A stretch of 64,000 nucleotides of DNA from Porticoccaceae bacterium (GTDB lineage Bacteria > Pseudomonadota > Gammaproteobacteria > Pseudomonadales > Porticoccaceae): contig CACETF010000009.1 in the NCBI GenBank assembly GCA_902562425.1, positions 1 to 64,000 on the forward strand, written 5' to 3'. The first letter of the stretch is position 1; each line of letters starts with the position of its first letter. The translations under genes and the position numbers were made by a program. The notes under the pieces are model-generated. The model saw only the letters and a list, made by a program, of their open reading frames with translations. It was not told where the DNA came from and did not search any database. Shown here piece after piece: positions 48,258 through 57,254 of this stretch.

Positions 48258-49352
48258 TTATTTGTACTGACGTTTTCGCAAAATCACGCCCACTTCCAAG
48301 TGCTTGGTCCAAGGAAATTGATCAAATACTGCTGCGCGCTCTACTTTGTGGGTTTGGTGGAGCGTTCCTATGTTATTGATCAACGTGTCCGCGTTGCATG
48401 ATATATATATTATTCGGTCAAACTGTGAGGTAAGTCTCAAGGTCGATTCGTCAAGACCAGCTCGTGGGGGGTCTACAAGAATGGTATCAAACGCGAACCT
48501 TTCTAGTTCTATCCCTGATAATCTCCTAAAACTTCGCTTCCTATTGAAAGCCTGTGAAAACTCCTCGCTCGACATTCTAACTATTGTGACATTCTGGATG
48601 TTATTTGCTATCAAATTTGTTTTAGCGCTTTTTACGGCTACTTTGGACACTTCTGTTGCAAAGACGTTCTGAAATTTTGGAGCCAGCGCCACTGTGAAAT
48701 TACAGTTTCCACAATATAGCTCAACCAAGTCCTGAGGGGATTTTGGACAGGATTTGTCCACCCAATGTAATAGTTTCTGATTTATCTCGGCATTTGGCTG
48801 AGTAAAACAGGATTCTGTGTGTCGGTAAGTCAGAACACGATCGTTAACAAAAAAGCTCTCAGATACATAATCTTGAGTTAAAACTAGTTTTTGGCCTCGG
48901 CTTCGTCCGATAATGTAGGCTCTCAAATGATTTTGAATGCTAGTCGCCTTGGCCCACCAGATCGGGTCAAGATGTTTGTGATAGATGAGCGTGATCAGAG
49001 CTTCTCCATGAGTAGAGGTAAGAAACTCTACAGAAAATAGTTTCTGTCTTAAGACCAAGCACTCATTTATGTAGTGCAACAGCTCGGGCATCAATTGGTT
49101 GATTCTCTTGCTGCCGATCAAAAATCGGTCTACGCGATAAAGACGACGGGTTTTCCCCTCTGTCATTGCGTAATAAGCGGAATCTTTATTATGACAGATC
49201 CTGAACTCTGCGCGCATTCGGTAATGTTTTAATGAGGAGGGAAATTCTTCTATGGGTCCGGTGTAGTAATGTGTGAGGGAGTTTTTAAAGTCGCCAGACT
49301 TGCAAGCAAATTGGTCTTTGTAGTCATCAATATTATAGTCATGCTCAATCAC
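48258..49352 (-). CDS. trmA: tRNA (uracil(54)-C5)-methyltransferase TrmA
   Basis: Makes ribothymidine 54 in the T-loop of tRNAs, with SAM as donor; also acts on tmRNA in E. coli. 364 residues. The SAM site is DLVELYCGNCNFTVALA; the DPPRAGLDEST block and the nucleophilic Cys in IIYISCNADTL are intact. N-terminal HYRMRAEFRICHNKDSAYYAM is typical of TrmA. The first codon is GTG, with AAAGG immediately upstream, so the exact start is uncertain. It is convergent with rmuC (52-base gap) and divergent from the DUF4399 gene. Confidence 0.96.
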   Translation of the reverse strand: MIEHDYNIDDYKDQFACKSGDFKNSLTHYYTGPIEEFPSSLKHYRMRAEFRICHNKDSAYYAMTEGKTRRLYRVDRFLIGSKRINQLMPELLHYINECLVLRQKLFSVEFLTSTHGEALITLIYHKHLDPIWWAKATSIQNHLRAYIIGRSRGQKLVLTQDYVSESFFVNDRVLTYRHTESCFTQPNAEINQKLLHWVDKSCPKSPQDLVELYCGNCNFTVALAPKFQNVFATEVSKVAVKSAKTNLIANNIQNVTIVRMSSEEFSQAFNRKRSFRRLSGIELERFAFDTILVDPPRAGLDESTLRLTSQFDRIIYISCNADTLINNIGTLHQTHKVERAAVFDQFPWTKHLEVGVILRKRQYK

Positions 49353-49490
49353 CCTTTCATTATCACTTTACACAGGATTCTTTTTCAAGTTTCAAACAGT
49401 GTTAATATTTTATTTTTTTGTATTCAATGTAGGTTTTAATTGGTATTTTTGGTAACCTTTCTGTCGCTTATTAGGAAAAAAGGTATAAAT

Positions 49491-49946
49491 TTGAAAGTAC
49501 AGCATATCATTTTGCTATTGGCTGCAATAGCCTGTGGCTCATTGTGGGAAGAGGCCATGGGAGATGACGATTTGCTAACCATCAACCGTATCTCGCCAGA
49601 AGATGCAAAGCTATATTTTATACAACCAGAGGATGGTGAGGTATTTAAAAATGATGAACCAATCATTGTCCAATTTGGTTTGCGCGGAATGGGTGTGGCT
49701 CCTGCCGGGGTTGCGATAGCCGAGACGGGACATCATCACTTATTAATAAATCAAAGAAGCTTGCCAGATCTTTTAAAACCAATTCCTGCCAGTGCGGAGA
49801 TCCTTCACTTCGGTGGAGGACAAACAGAAGCCGAGCTTACGCTCCCTCTTGGAAAACACACGCTCCAGCTTCTCTTGGGCAACCAGTATCACCTGCCCCA
49901 CATTCCGCCATTAATCTCTGAGCCGATAACTGTCGTCGTGCAGTAG
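49491..49946 (+). CDS. Secreted DUF4399 protein
   Basis: A 151-residue periplasmic protein. I place the start at TTG 49491, behind AAGG, because this gives a normal signal peptide (MKVQHIILLLAAIACGSLW); a TTG at 49440 would add 17 residues. The DUF4399 core is clear: FIQPEDGEVFKNDEPIIVQF, GVAIAETGHHHLLIN and LGKHTLQLLLGNQYHLPH. The family is His-rich and predicted beta-sandwich; its function is unknown, and metal or copper binding is only a guess from the histidines. Its last 58 bases overlap the 3' end of phhB on the other strand. Confidence 0.88.
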   Translation: MKVQHIILLLAAIACGSLWEEAMGDDDLLTINRISPEDAKLYFIQPEDGEVFKNDEPIIVQFGLRGMGVAPAGVAIAETGHHHLLINQRSLPDLLKPIPASAEILHFGGGQTEAELTLPLGKHTLQLLLGNQYHLPHIPPLISEPITVVVQ

Positions 49947-50302
49947 AGCCTTGAGGCGATGTGGGAGCACTTTGCTGCCATAATGAAATCGTTGTGGTGG
50001 AGACCAGAGAGCTCATGAGTCCACCATATTACAGTGACTTTTTTATATTCGACTATCATTTTTGGGTGATGGTTCTGCTCTTCTGATATTTTTGCGATGT
50101 CGTTGGCAAAGGACATACTCCCAGAAAAGGTACGACATAAAAAGGTGCACCGAAGCTTGGGTAAATTATCCTCGTCAACGATCTCCCAACCGCTCAAATT
50201 CGATAGGAGAGTATGTATGCTCTTACCTTTTAGTCGTTCTGCCCCATCATATTTCGTACTACACTTTTGCAAGTGCAACAAGCTTGGGCCGTTTTTATCC
50301 AT
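49889..50302 (-). CDS. phhB: Pterin-4a-carbinolamine dehydratase
   Basis: Dehydrates 4a-hydroxytetrahydrobiopterin. Of 137 residues, the core (~40-115) shows the family pattern LSGWEIVDED, the SEEQNHHPKMIVEYKKVTV block with its catalytic His pair, and TH near 100 followed by GLHHNDFIMAAKCS. About 20 residues beyond the usual C-terminus (ASRLYCTTTVIGSEINGG) overlap the DUF4399 gene antisense. phhA is not nearby. It follows tusE by nine bases, so it is probably the last gene of the yccA-tusE-phhB unit. An alternative role as the molybdopterin-pathway regulator of the same fold cannot be excluded. Confidence 0.88.
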   Translation of the reverse strand: MDKNGPSLLHLQKCSTKYDGAERLKGKSIHTLLSNLSGWEIVDEDNLPKLRCTFLCRTFSGSMSFANDIAKISEEQNHHPKMIVEYKKVTVIWWTHELSGLHHNDFIMAAKCSHIASRLYCTTTVIGSEINGGMWGR

Positions 50303-50311
50303 ATTGTGCTG

Positions 50312-50626
50312 CTAAAAACAATTTTTTGGTTTTGGTAACCCAGCAATCTCAGCAATTAGTACTGCCGGTTTCTGGGGAAATAGGCTTAAGAGATATATAC
50401 TTCGGCTTTTCTCAAGTCCCTCTTCAACCGAGATGTATTTTGCTAGCGGTCTCGAAGAGGGCGCAAAGCCATATTCGTGGAAGAATTTTCTCGCTAAGTT
50501 TAATATTTCTAAGTGCGGCACCGTCAGACTAATACCATGTTTCTCCGCTAAATCTTCGGCAACTTTTACGTCCCAGTACGGCAAAGAAGCAGCATGGGAG
50601 GTGGACGAACTCAAATCTGAGTCCAT
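50312..50626 (-). CDS. tusE: Sulfur relay protein TusE/DsrC family
   Basis: A 104-residue carrier that accepts persulfide in the tRNA 2-thiouridine relay. The DsrC/TusE pattern is seen in YWDVKVAEDLAEKHGISLT, EILNLARKFFHEYGFAPSSR and the C-terminal GLPKPKNCF, where the penultimate Cys103 is the reactive thiol. There is only this one C-terminal cysteine, which fits TusE rather than dissimilatory DsrC. tusBCD are not in the window. It follows yccA as in E. coli. The 82-base spacer to yccA is noticeably GC-rich and contains CTGATCAG. Confidence 0.93.
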   Translation of the reverse strand: MDSDLSSSTSHAASLPYWDVKVAEDLAEKHGISLTVPHLEILNLARKFFHEYGFAPSSRPLAKYISVEEGLEKSRSIYLLSLFPQKPAVLIAEIAGLPKPKNCF

Positions 50627-50708
50627 AGCTTAGTTACTCCACCCCCGCATCTGTGTACTACCTTGCCTGTTGGCTGGCTGATCAGGTCAGGCTCTACGTC
50701 GGACCCGC

Positions 50709-51374
50709 CTAATCATCATTCCCCATCCCGAAAAATGTTAAAAAAACGATGAAGAGATTATACAACATTACAAAAAGCGTGACCGTAGCAGAGATGTAAT
50801 TCCGCTCACCCCCGTGAATGATCATACTTGTCTGCCACATTATTAAGCCGGTGCAAAGAACAGCAAACATAGAGCTCACAGTGAGGGCCAGCGCAGGGAT
50901 CTGAAGAAAAATATTGGCTATCCCGCCTACAAAAGCGACCATTAAGCCTATGAAGAGAAACCCTCCCAAGGCACTCAGGTTTTTTCTGGTTTGGAGCACG
51001 TAAGCAGACGCTGCAAAGAAGGTGAGTGCTGTTGATCCAAGAGCAAGCATAATTGGTTCAGCGCCTCTGAGAGCAAGAACTGCAGATAGAATGGGTCCCA
51101 GGGTGACGCCCAAAAAACCTGTTAGAGCAAAGCACCACGCTATCCCGCTACTGTTGTTTTTGTTTTTCTCAACCATCCACAAGAGTCCGAAATAAGGAAG
51201 AAGCATCCATAAACCCATGGATGGAACTCTGAGCAAGATTGAAGCGCCCGCCATGAGAGCGCTAAACCCAATTGTAGCCCCCAACAACATGTAGGTGTTC
51301 CGCAGTACCTTTTGTACGCTGACATCCAGCTCGCTACCCGCAATTACATTGTTTGAAAGATCATCCATATCCAC
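50709..51374 (-). CDS. yccA: Bax inhibitor-1 family membrane protein YccA
   Basis: A 221-residue protein with seven hydrophobic segments of the BI-1/YccA family; E. coli YccA modulates the FtsH protease. Conserved features are KVLRNTYMLLGATIGFSAL, ALGSTALTFFAASAYVLQT, LFIGLMVAFVGGIANIFLQI and the C-terminal LFVMLYNLFIVFLTFFG. I use the GTG start at 51374, with GAGG eight bases upstream; an ATG two codons later lies 14 bases from that site. It heads the yccA-tusE-phhB unit. Confidence 0.95.
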   Translation of the reverse strand: MDMDDLSNNVIAGSELDVSVQKVLRNTYMLLGATIGFSALMAGASILLRVPSMGLWMLLPYFGLLWMVEKNKNNSSGIAWCFALTGFLGVTLGPILSAVLALRGAEPIMLALGSTALTFFAASAYVLQTRKNLSALGGFLFIGLMVAFVGGIANIFLQIPALALTVSSMFAVLCTGLIMWQTSMIIHGGERNYISATVTLFVMLYNLFIVFLTFFGMGNDD

Positions 51375-51444
51375 TTGTTATACCTCGCAAAAAACAATTA
51401 ATTTGAAAATGTTGAGAACATCCATGATAGTCTCAACAAACTTT

Positions 51445-52161
51445 TTAAAGTGTTACCTCGGAGAGCGTCCATGAGGCCTCGCATAAAGATAGCACCGATC
51501 CGTAAGAATTCCACTCCCCAAGTACAATACGCTCTTTTCCAGAATCGTCAACCCTGTGACGCCCTGGACGATGCGTGTGCCCGTGTACAAGAACAGAAGT
51601 ATCATAATACTCCATTACGGATACGACAGCTCCTAAGTTTACATCCATGAGGTCTGCAGACTTCTTTGCATTCGCATAGATGCTTTGCCTCCGCCAAGAA
51701 TCAGCTAGGCGCTGTCGTAAAAATAAAGGCAGTCTTAGAAGACACCAACGATTAAACGGCTTTCGTACTTTTGTACGAAACCTCTGGTAATGCACATCGT
51801 CTGTGCAAAGTAAATCACCATGTGTTAAAAGCACCCTAACAGTGTCATATTCTAATATATGATAATCGTCTAATAAAGAGGCTTTTATGTATGACAGAAA
51901 TTTTTGTCCAATCAGGAAATCACGGTTGCCGTGCTGCAAAAATAATTTTGTGCCCGCATCTGTTAGCGAAGATAGATTGTTTTTCACATTTTCGGCGAGC
52001 TGTGAGCAATCATCGTCACCTATCCATGCATCAAATAGGTCGCCTAAGATATAGAGTGCGTCAGCGCCCCGGGCTTCACGCTTTAGAAACCTGAAAAAAA
52101 GTTCAGTTACTGCAGGTCTCGATTCAGATAAATGAATGTCTGAAATGAATAGAATACTCAT
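51445..52161 (-). CDS. lpxH: UDP-2,3-diacylglucosamine diphosphatase LpxH
   Basis: Calcineurin-like phosphoesterase that cuts UDP-2,3-diacylglucosamine to lipid X in lipid A synthesis. The metal-binding motifs are all present: FISDIHLSE (3-11), LGDLFDAWIGDDD, HGNRDFL and LVHGHTHRPGRH. At 238 residues it is the usual length. It lies 23 bases downstream of ppiB, matching the ppiB-lpxH pair of Pseudomonas, and is probably transcribed with it. No strong ribosome binding site precedes the ATG. Confidence 0.97.
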   Translation of the reverse strand: MSILFISDIHLSESRPAVTELFFRFLKREARGADALYILGDLFDAWIGDDDCSQLAENVKNNLSSLTDAGTKLFLQHGNRDFLIGQKFLSYIKASLLDDYHILEYDTVRVLLTHGDLLCTDDVHYQRFRTKVRKPFNRWCLLRLPLFLRQRLADSWRRQSIYANAKKSADLMDVNLGAVVSVMEYYDTSVLVHGHTHRPGRHRVDDSGKERIVLGEWNSYGSVLSLCEASWTLSEVTL

Positions 52162-52184
52162 TGAGATCTATGCCTAATAACTCC

Positions 52185-52694
52185 TTAATATTGATCGTAC
52201 GCATCGCTTACATGTATTCCAGTGATTTCGATTAACTCAGAGGGAACGTCTCGATGATATCTTTCGGAGCCGGTTGCCACTGATTTAATGTGGTTTACAA
52301 CTTCCATTCCCTCAACAACATCCGCGAAGACAGCATACCCCCAGCCCTGTTGTGTTTTATCAGTATGATTTAAAAAATCATTGTCTGCGACGTTGATAAA
52401 AAATTGTGATGAGGCAGAGTCAGGATCTGACGTTCTTGCCATCGCGATGGTTCCAATGGTGTTCGACCTTCCATTGTTAGCCTCATTGATAATAGGATCT
52501 CTGGATGGTTTCTCAATCAGATCGATATCTAATCCACCGCCTTGAATCATGAAGCCGTCGATCACTCTGTGAAAAACTGTACCTATGTAGAATTCTTCTC
52601 GAGCATATTGTAAAAAATTTTGAGCCGAAATTGGTGCATTCTCAAAATCCAGCTCTATACAGATTTTACCCATCGTGGTGGTTAATACTATCAT
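52185..52694 (-). CDS. ppiB: Cytoplasmic peptidyl-prolyl isomerase (cyclophilin)
   Basis: A 169-residue cyclophilin without signal peptide that speeds up cis-trans isomerisation of prolyl bonds. GTVFHRVIDGFMIQGG carries the catalytic Arg and substrate-binding residues, and SSQFFINVADNDFLN and GWGYAVFADVVEGMEVV are standard. GGAG lies upstream of the ATG. It is divergent from glnS with a 238-base shared region and upstream of lpxH. Confidence 0.97.
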   Translation of the reverse strand: MIVLTTTMGKICIELDFENAPISAQNFLQYAREEFYIGTVFHRVIDGFMIQGGGLDIDLIEKPSRDPIINEANNGRSNTIGTIAMARTSDPDSASSQFFINVADNDFLNHTDKTQQGWGYAVFADVVEGMEVVNHIKSVATGSERYHRDVPSELIEITGIHVSDAYDQY

Positions 52695-52895
52695 ATTTTT
52701 TCTCCGCTCACGCTTACGCGTTGTGGTTTTGAGGGTGGCTCATTCTATGCTTTGACAAAGAAAATTAACACCCTTTTTGGATATTCTGTCCGAACATTTT
52801 CTGCGCATAAATCCAGGACATAAATAACTTGGAGGCTTAATTCCAAGTCTTAAAAAGCAAGTTTAGTTTTAGTGTTATGAAAACGATCCTGACGT

Positions 52896-52901
52896 TATAA
52901 T
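52896..52901 (+). promoter_or_regulatory. Candidate -10 element of glnS
   Basis: A perfect TATAAT lies at 52896-52901 and overlaps the first possible glnS ATG (52900). If it is the -10, transcription starts near 52908 and translation must begin at the next ATG, 52933. No good -35 is visible 16-18 bases upstream, so this remains moderate. Confidence 0.4.
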
Positions 52902-52932
52902 GATTGTTAATTATTTTAACGATACAATTCAT

Positions 52933-54606
52933 ATGATTGACCTCAACAAACCCATAAATTTTATTCAAAATATAATCGACTCCGATCTTGCGTCTGGTCG
53001 TGTGGTTGAAATCGTAACCCGCTTTCCCCCAGAGCCAAATGGCTATCTTCACATTGGACATGCTAAATCGATTTGTCTAAATTTTGATCTTGCCGCGGCT
53101 AATGGGGGGCGATGTAATCTACGGTTTGACGATACTAATCCGGAGACGGAAAGTCCAGAGTATGTTGATGCTATTATCGAGGATGTAAGGTGGTTAGGAT
53201 ATAACTGGTCTGGCAATGTTCGCTACGCATCCGATTACTTTGATCAGCTATTTGAGTGGGCTAAATTCTTGATAAAGCGGGAAAAGGCTTATGTGTGTGA
53301 ATTAACATCGGCTCAAACCCGTGAGTATCGGGGAACACTCACGATGGGAGGAAGAGATAGTCCATTTAGAGATCGCCCTGCTTCTGAAAGCCTTGATTTG
53401 CTTGAGGAAATGCGTTCCGGCGGAGTAGAAGAGGGGAAAATGACATTACGCGCCAGAATTGATATGCAGTCTCCTAATATAAATCTCCGAGACCCTGTGC
53501 TTTACAGGATTAAAAAATATCCACACCATCGTACGGGTAGAGTTTGGAGCATCTATCCCTCCTATGATTTCGCTCATGGCCAAGAGGATGCTTTGGAGGG
53601 AATCACCCACTCTATTTGCACGCTAGAATTTGCAGATAACAGAGTGCTCTACGATTGGTTTATCAAAAATCTTCCTGTGCCTGCTACGCCAAAGCAGTTT
53701 GAGTTTGGCCGATTAAATATCAATTACATGGTAACGAGTAAAAGAAAGTTAAAGCAGCTTGTAGATGAAAATATAGTTGATGGTTGGGACGATCCTAGGA
53801 TGCCGACTCTGTCGGGTATGCGGCGGAGGGGTATAACTGCTCAGGCTATTAAAAATTTTTGTAAAAGTTTGGCTGTTGCGAAAACTGATGGCGTTGTCGA
53901 CATCGCTCAGTTTGAGTATTTTATTAGAGATGATTTAAATAAGCATGCGAAGCGCGTAATGTGCGTACTTGAGCCACTGAAATTATTGATTACAAATTAT
54001 TCGGCAGACCATGTTGAAGACCTTTCCATTCCATATCATCCAAATAGAGGTGACTTGGGATATAGAAGAGTACCTTTCACCTCCGAAATATGGATCGATC
54101 GCAACGACTTTAGTGAGGATCAAGCCCTTTCCCGAAAAAAATTCAAACGACTAGTCATAGGCGATTACGTGCGGCTTCGAGGTGCTTACGTAGTGAGAGC
54201 TGATAGTGTTATTAAAGATGTTAATGGCATTATCACTGAAGTCCGAGCGTCTCTCGTGCCAGGGACAATTGGTAAGAACGCCCCAGAGGAAATCAAGCCT
54301 AGGGGTGTCATCCACTGGGTCTCGGAGCAGTATTCAGTCGATTGTTGCGTGAATCAATATGATCGGCTTTTTTCTCACCCGCTACCCGAGTCAGGAGATG
54401 AGAGCTTTGTTAAGTTCATTAATTTAAACTCACTAAAAGTAATTTATGGATGTAAAGCAGAGCCTGAGTTGGCCAAAGCACAAATGGGCGAAAATTATCA
54501 ATTTGAGAGAATAGGATACTTTTGTCTGGACAATCGCCGAAAAAATGATGATGACCTTGTATTCAACTGTACGATAGGGCTGAGAGACAATTGGAGTAAA
54601 ACTTAA
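52933..54606 (+). CDS. glnS: Glutaminyl-tRNA synthetase
   Basis: Class I synthetase that charges tRNA-Gln directly. The HIGH motif is HIGHA in RFPPEPNGYLHIGHAKS, the KMSKS-type motif is VTSKRKL, and DDTNPETESPEYVDAI and YDFAHGQEDALEGITHS are diagnostic of GlnRS over GluRS. From the ATG at 52933 (MIDLNKPINF) it has 557 residues, like E. coli (554); the upstream ATG at 52900 overlaps a TATAAT. Neither has a good Shine-Dalgarno. cysS follows 53 bases later. Presence of GlnS implies no need for GatCAB for tRNA-Gln. Confidence 0.96.
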   Translation: MIDLNKPINFIQNIIDSDLASGRVVEIVTRFPPEPNGYLHIGHAKSICLNFDLAAANGGRCNLRFDDTNPETESPEYVDAIIEDVRWLGYNWSGNVRYASDYFDQLFEWAKFLIKREKAYVCELTSAQTREYRGTLTMGGRDSPFRDRPASESLDLLEEMRSGGVEEGKMTLRARIDMQSPNINLRDPVLYRIKKYPHHRTGRVWSIYPSYDFAHGQEDALEGITHSICTLEFADNRVLYDWFIKNLPVPATPKQFEFGRLNINYMVTSKRKLKQLVDENIVDGWDDPRMPTLSGMRRRGITAQAIKNFCKSLAVAKTDGVVDIAQFEYFIRDDLNKHAKRVMCVLEPLKLLITNYSADHVEDLSIPYHPNRGDLGYRRVPFTSEIWIDRNDFSEDQALSRKKFKRLVIGDYVRLRGAYVVRADSVIKDVNGIITEVRASLVPGTIGKNAPEEIKPRGVIHWVSEQYSVDCCVNQYDRLFSHPLPESGDESFVKFINLNSLKVIYGCKAEPELAKAQMGENYQFERIGYFCLDNRRKNDDDLVFNCTIGLRDNWSKT

Positions 54607-54659
54607 TAGTGAACACGAGCAAGGATATTTTACAAAAAACACTATAATGGCGAATTTAA

Positions 54660-56039
54660 ATGTCCCTTAAGATTTACAACACTTTGACGCGGAAGAAGGA
54701 AAACTTTTCGCCGATAACTCCCTCTAGAATTACTATGTATGTTTGCGGACCAACCGTCTATAACCGAGTACATATAGGAAACGCCCGCCCAGCCGTTATC
54801 TTTGATGTGCTATATCGAATATTGCAAACACTTTACCCGAGAGTCGATTATGCCCGCAACATTACCGATATTGATGACAAAATAATCATGACGTCGCGGA
54901 GACTTAATCAAGACATATCTGAAATAACCGAGCGATACTCTCAACTATATATCCAAGACATGGACGCTCTACATAATCTTGCACCCACTTTTTCACCTCG
55001 CGCCACCGATCATATATCTGAGATGCTGGATATTATTACAGATCTTGTTGATTCTGGTTATGCATATGTAGCAGATGGACATGTTTTATTTTCCGTTGCT
55101 TCGGACTCGGATTATGGTCAATTGTCGCGACGACAATCCTCTGAATTAATGGCTGGTGCCAGAGTAAACGTAGCGTCCTATAAACGAAACCCCCAAGATT
55201 TCGTACTCTGGAAGCCGTCTGCACCAGATGATCCGGGTTGGCCTAGTAGGTTCGGCCGAGGACGTCCCGGCTGGCATATTGAATGCTCTGCTATGGTAAA
55301 AAAACATCTCGGAGAAACTATAGACATACACGGTGGCGGTCAGGATTTACTTTTTCCTCACCATGAAAATGAAAATGCGCAAAGTAGATGCACGCATAAC
55401 GGTAGACCACTGGCGAACTACTGGATGCACAATGGTTTTGTAAATTTGGATGGAGAAAAAATGTCAAAATCCCTTGGGAATTTTCGATTGGTTGGAGATC
55501 TTTTAAAGGTATACCCCGGAGAAGTTCTTCGTTATGCGATACTTACAGCGCAATATCGATTTGAACAGAATTTTGACTACGCTATTTTAGATGCTGCGAA
55601 GAATTCACTGAATAGTCTATATAGATATTTACGAGCCGCTGAAAATATCGAAATTTCAGTTTCAATTGAGGTTTCTAGTTGCCGAGGAGTAGATGCGCTA
55701 CTAGACGATTTAAATACTCCTTTAGCATTATCTGAGTTACATCGCATTGCAAAAGAAATGCATTCCTCTTGTGGCACAGACCAGCAAATATTAAAGGCGC
55801 AATTGATAAATTTATCAGGATTGATGGGTCTGTTACAACAACAACCAGAGGACTGGTTTCAAAATGACAGTGGGAATCTAGCACTAACGGATGATCAGAT
55901 AGAGAATGCAATTGTTGAACGTAAGCAAGCTAAGCTCGCCGGAGACTACACCACTGCGGATATTATCCGAAAGAGACTTGAAGATGACGGGGTGGTGCTT
56001 GAGGATTCGCGATCGACCACAACTTGGCGTCGTCGCTAA
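54660..56039 (+). CDS. cysS: Cysteinyl-tRNA synthetase
   Basis: Class I synthetase for tRNA-Cys, 459 residues. HIGH appears as HIGN in CGPTVYNRVHIGNARP, whose Cys is a zinc ligand; further zinc ligands lie in WHIECSAM and HGGGQDLLFPHHENE; KMSKS is in GEKMSKSLGNF. A TATAAT at 54643-54648 lies just ahead of the ATG and would give a very short leader. The gene completes the lpxH-ppiB-glnS-cysS block seen in Pseudomonas. In that genus folD follows; here two extra genes lie between. Confidence 0.97.
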   Translation: MSLKIYNTLTRKKENFSPITPSRITMYVCGPTVYNRVHIGNARPAVIFDVLYRILQTLYPRVDYARNITDIDDKIIMTSRRLNQDISEITERYSQLYIQDMDALHNLAPTFSPRATDHISEMLDIITDLVDSGYAYVADGHVLFSVASDSDYGQLSRRQSSELMAGARVNVASYKRNPQDFVLWKPSAPDDPGWPSRFGRGRPGWHIECSAMVKKHLGETIDIHGGGQDLLFPHHENENAQSRCTHNGRPLANYWMHNGFVNLDGEKMSKSLGNFRLVGDLLKVYPGEVLRYAILTAQYRFEQNFDYAILDAAKNSLNSLYRYLRAAENIEISVSIEVSSCRGVDALLDDLNTPLALSELHRIAKEMHSSCGTDQQILKAQLINLSGLMGLLQQQPEDWFQNDSGNLALTDDQIENAIVERKQAKLAGDYTTADIIRKRLEDDGVVLEDSRSTTTWRRR

Positions 56040-56087
56040 GCCTAGTAATTGTTTGTTAACTTTTCTTGGTTTTTGCCGCTTTTTCTG

Positions 56088-57254
56088 TTACAAATGAATA
56101 GAAGAGGAACATATGTAGTGAGCCTCTGGTGGTGGTGCCGTCTTCTCACTGAGACTTCTCATAACAGAGATTACAACTCTCTCGGCTACAGCTCTGTAGC
56201 TAGCGAATTGGCTTTCTCGGACACATAGATATCGTTCATCTGTATGACTGAGATTTTTGTCTTTGTAAGTAAGCACTCCTCTTTGTTCGGCAGAACTTAG
56301 ACGCAGGCCAGACCAAGCGTCGAAAGGCTCATGCTGGAAATGTGGAAAATGATGGCGAGTTATCTCTATCAAGTAGTCAACCTCCTCAGTGTTTGGAACA
56401 ACTCGCTCAGGGTTACCTGAGAATATGCTGTCAACTGAGCCGACTAATGTCCCACCTCTCCATGGTAGGATTGCAATGCGGTTAGCTCCTTTTCTTCCCT
56501 CAACATAAAAACTGTGATCACTAAGATGCTCTCTAAATTCAATGTGAGTAGACTTTATTGATCGAGCGGGCAAAGGATTTTTTACTCCTTCAATAGATCG
56601 GGAAACACGGTCACCCCATGCACCAGTTGCGTTTACCAAAAATCGACAATCAAAGTCACGGTGCCGAGAACCTTTGGCCACGCTTACAACGAAACCATCG
56701 TCTGACTGCCGTGCCCCCTTAAAATTAACAGGACAGAGCGCCATAGCACCATGTTGTTTTGCCGATCTTAAAACATTTTGAGCCAGCTGAGTGTCATCAA
56801 TATGAATTTCTTGGAGCGCATAAACTGCCGAAAGATCATGTTGATTTAGTCCATGAAGATTGCGCCATTGCTTTTCAGGTAGATGTTGGAAAGAAGCCAA
56901 TTTATTGCTACCTGCAAGAGCATCGTATATGCGAAGTTGTAACGCTACTTGCCATGATTTTTGAATATTTTGTTTGTAAATTGGAAGATAAAACCAATCG
57001 ACCTTTTGCAGATCTGTTGCGATATCTCTAATTATTCGACGTTCCCTCAAACGTTCACGAACATTAGCGAAACGGAGGCGAGGAATTCCCTCGAAGTCAC
57101 CATCTATTATCTTGCTTGATTTGGAAGAATTGCCGGCACCCCAACCTCTTTTTTCAACAATAATCGTAGAAAGTCCATTAAGCGCAGCAGCCTGAGCAAT
57201 ACCGGCGCCGATTATGCCGCCGCCAACAATACAGAGATCAAAATGAGTTGACAT
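56088..57254 (-). CDS. Short GlpD-like FAD-dependent oxidoreductase
   Basis: A 388-residue DAO-family flavoprotein. The Rossmann motif CIVGGGIIGAGIAQAAALNG (8-27) and the GlpD-like block GWGAGNSSKSSKIIDGD are followed by a second nucleotide strand LVNATGAWGD near 210. The resemblance is to sn-glycerol-3-phosphate dehydrogenase, but GlpD is about 500 residues, and the C-terminal helical domain is missing here. The end (PPPEAHYICSSS) looks natural rather than broken. Substrate uncertain: glycerol 3-phosphate or another 2-hydroxy compound. It is a lone leftward gene convergent with cysS. Confidence 0.78.
   Translation of the reverse strand: MSTHFDLCIVGGGIIGAGIAQAAALNGLSTIIVEKRGWGAGNSSKSSKIIDGDFEGIPRLRFANVRERLRERRIIRDIATDLQKVDWFYLPIYKQNIQKSWQVALQLRIYDALAGSNKLASFQHLPEKQWRNLHGLNQHDLSAVYALQEIHIDDTQLAQNVLRSAKQHGAMALCPVNFKGARQSDDGFVVSVAKGSRHRDFDCRFLVNATGAWGDRVSRSIEGVKNPLPARSIKSTHIEFREHLSDHSFYVEGRKGANRIAILPWRGGTLVGSVDSIFSGNPERVVPNTEEVDYLIEITRHHFPHFQHEPFDAWSGLRLSSAEQRGVLTYKDKNLSHTDERYLCVRESQFASYRAVAERVVISVMRSLSEKTAPPPEAHYICSSSIHL

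Noticed and set aside
50637-50708. GC-rich spacer between yccA and tusE as a possible tRNA or structured RNA
   Set aside because: No cloverleaf or known RNA motif; only short palindromes such as CTGATCAG. In E. coli a tRNA-Ser lies near yccA, but none is here.
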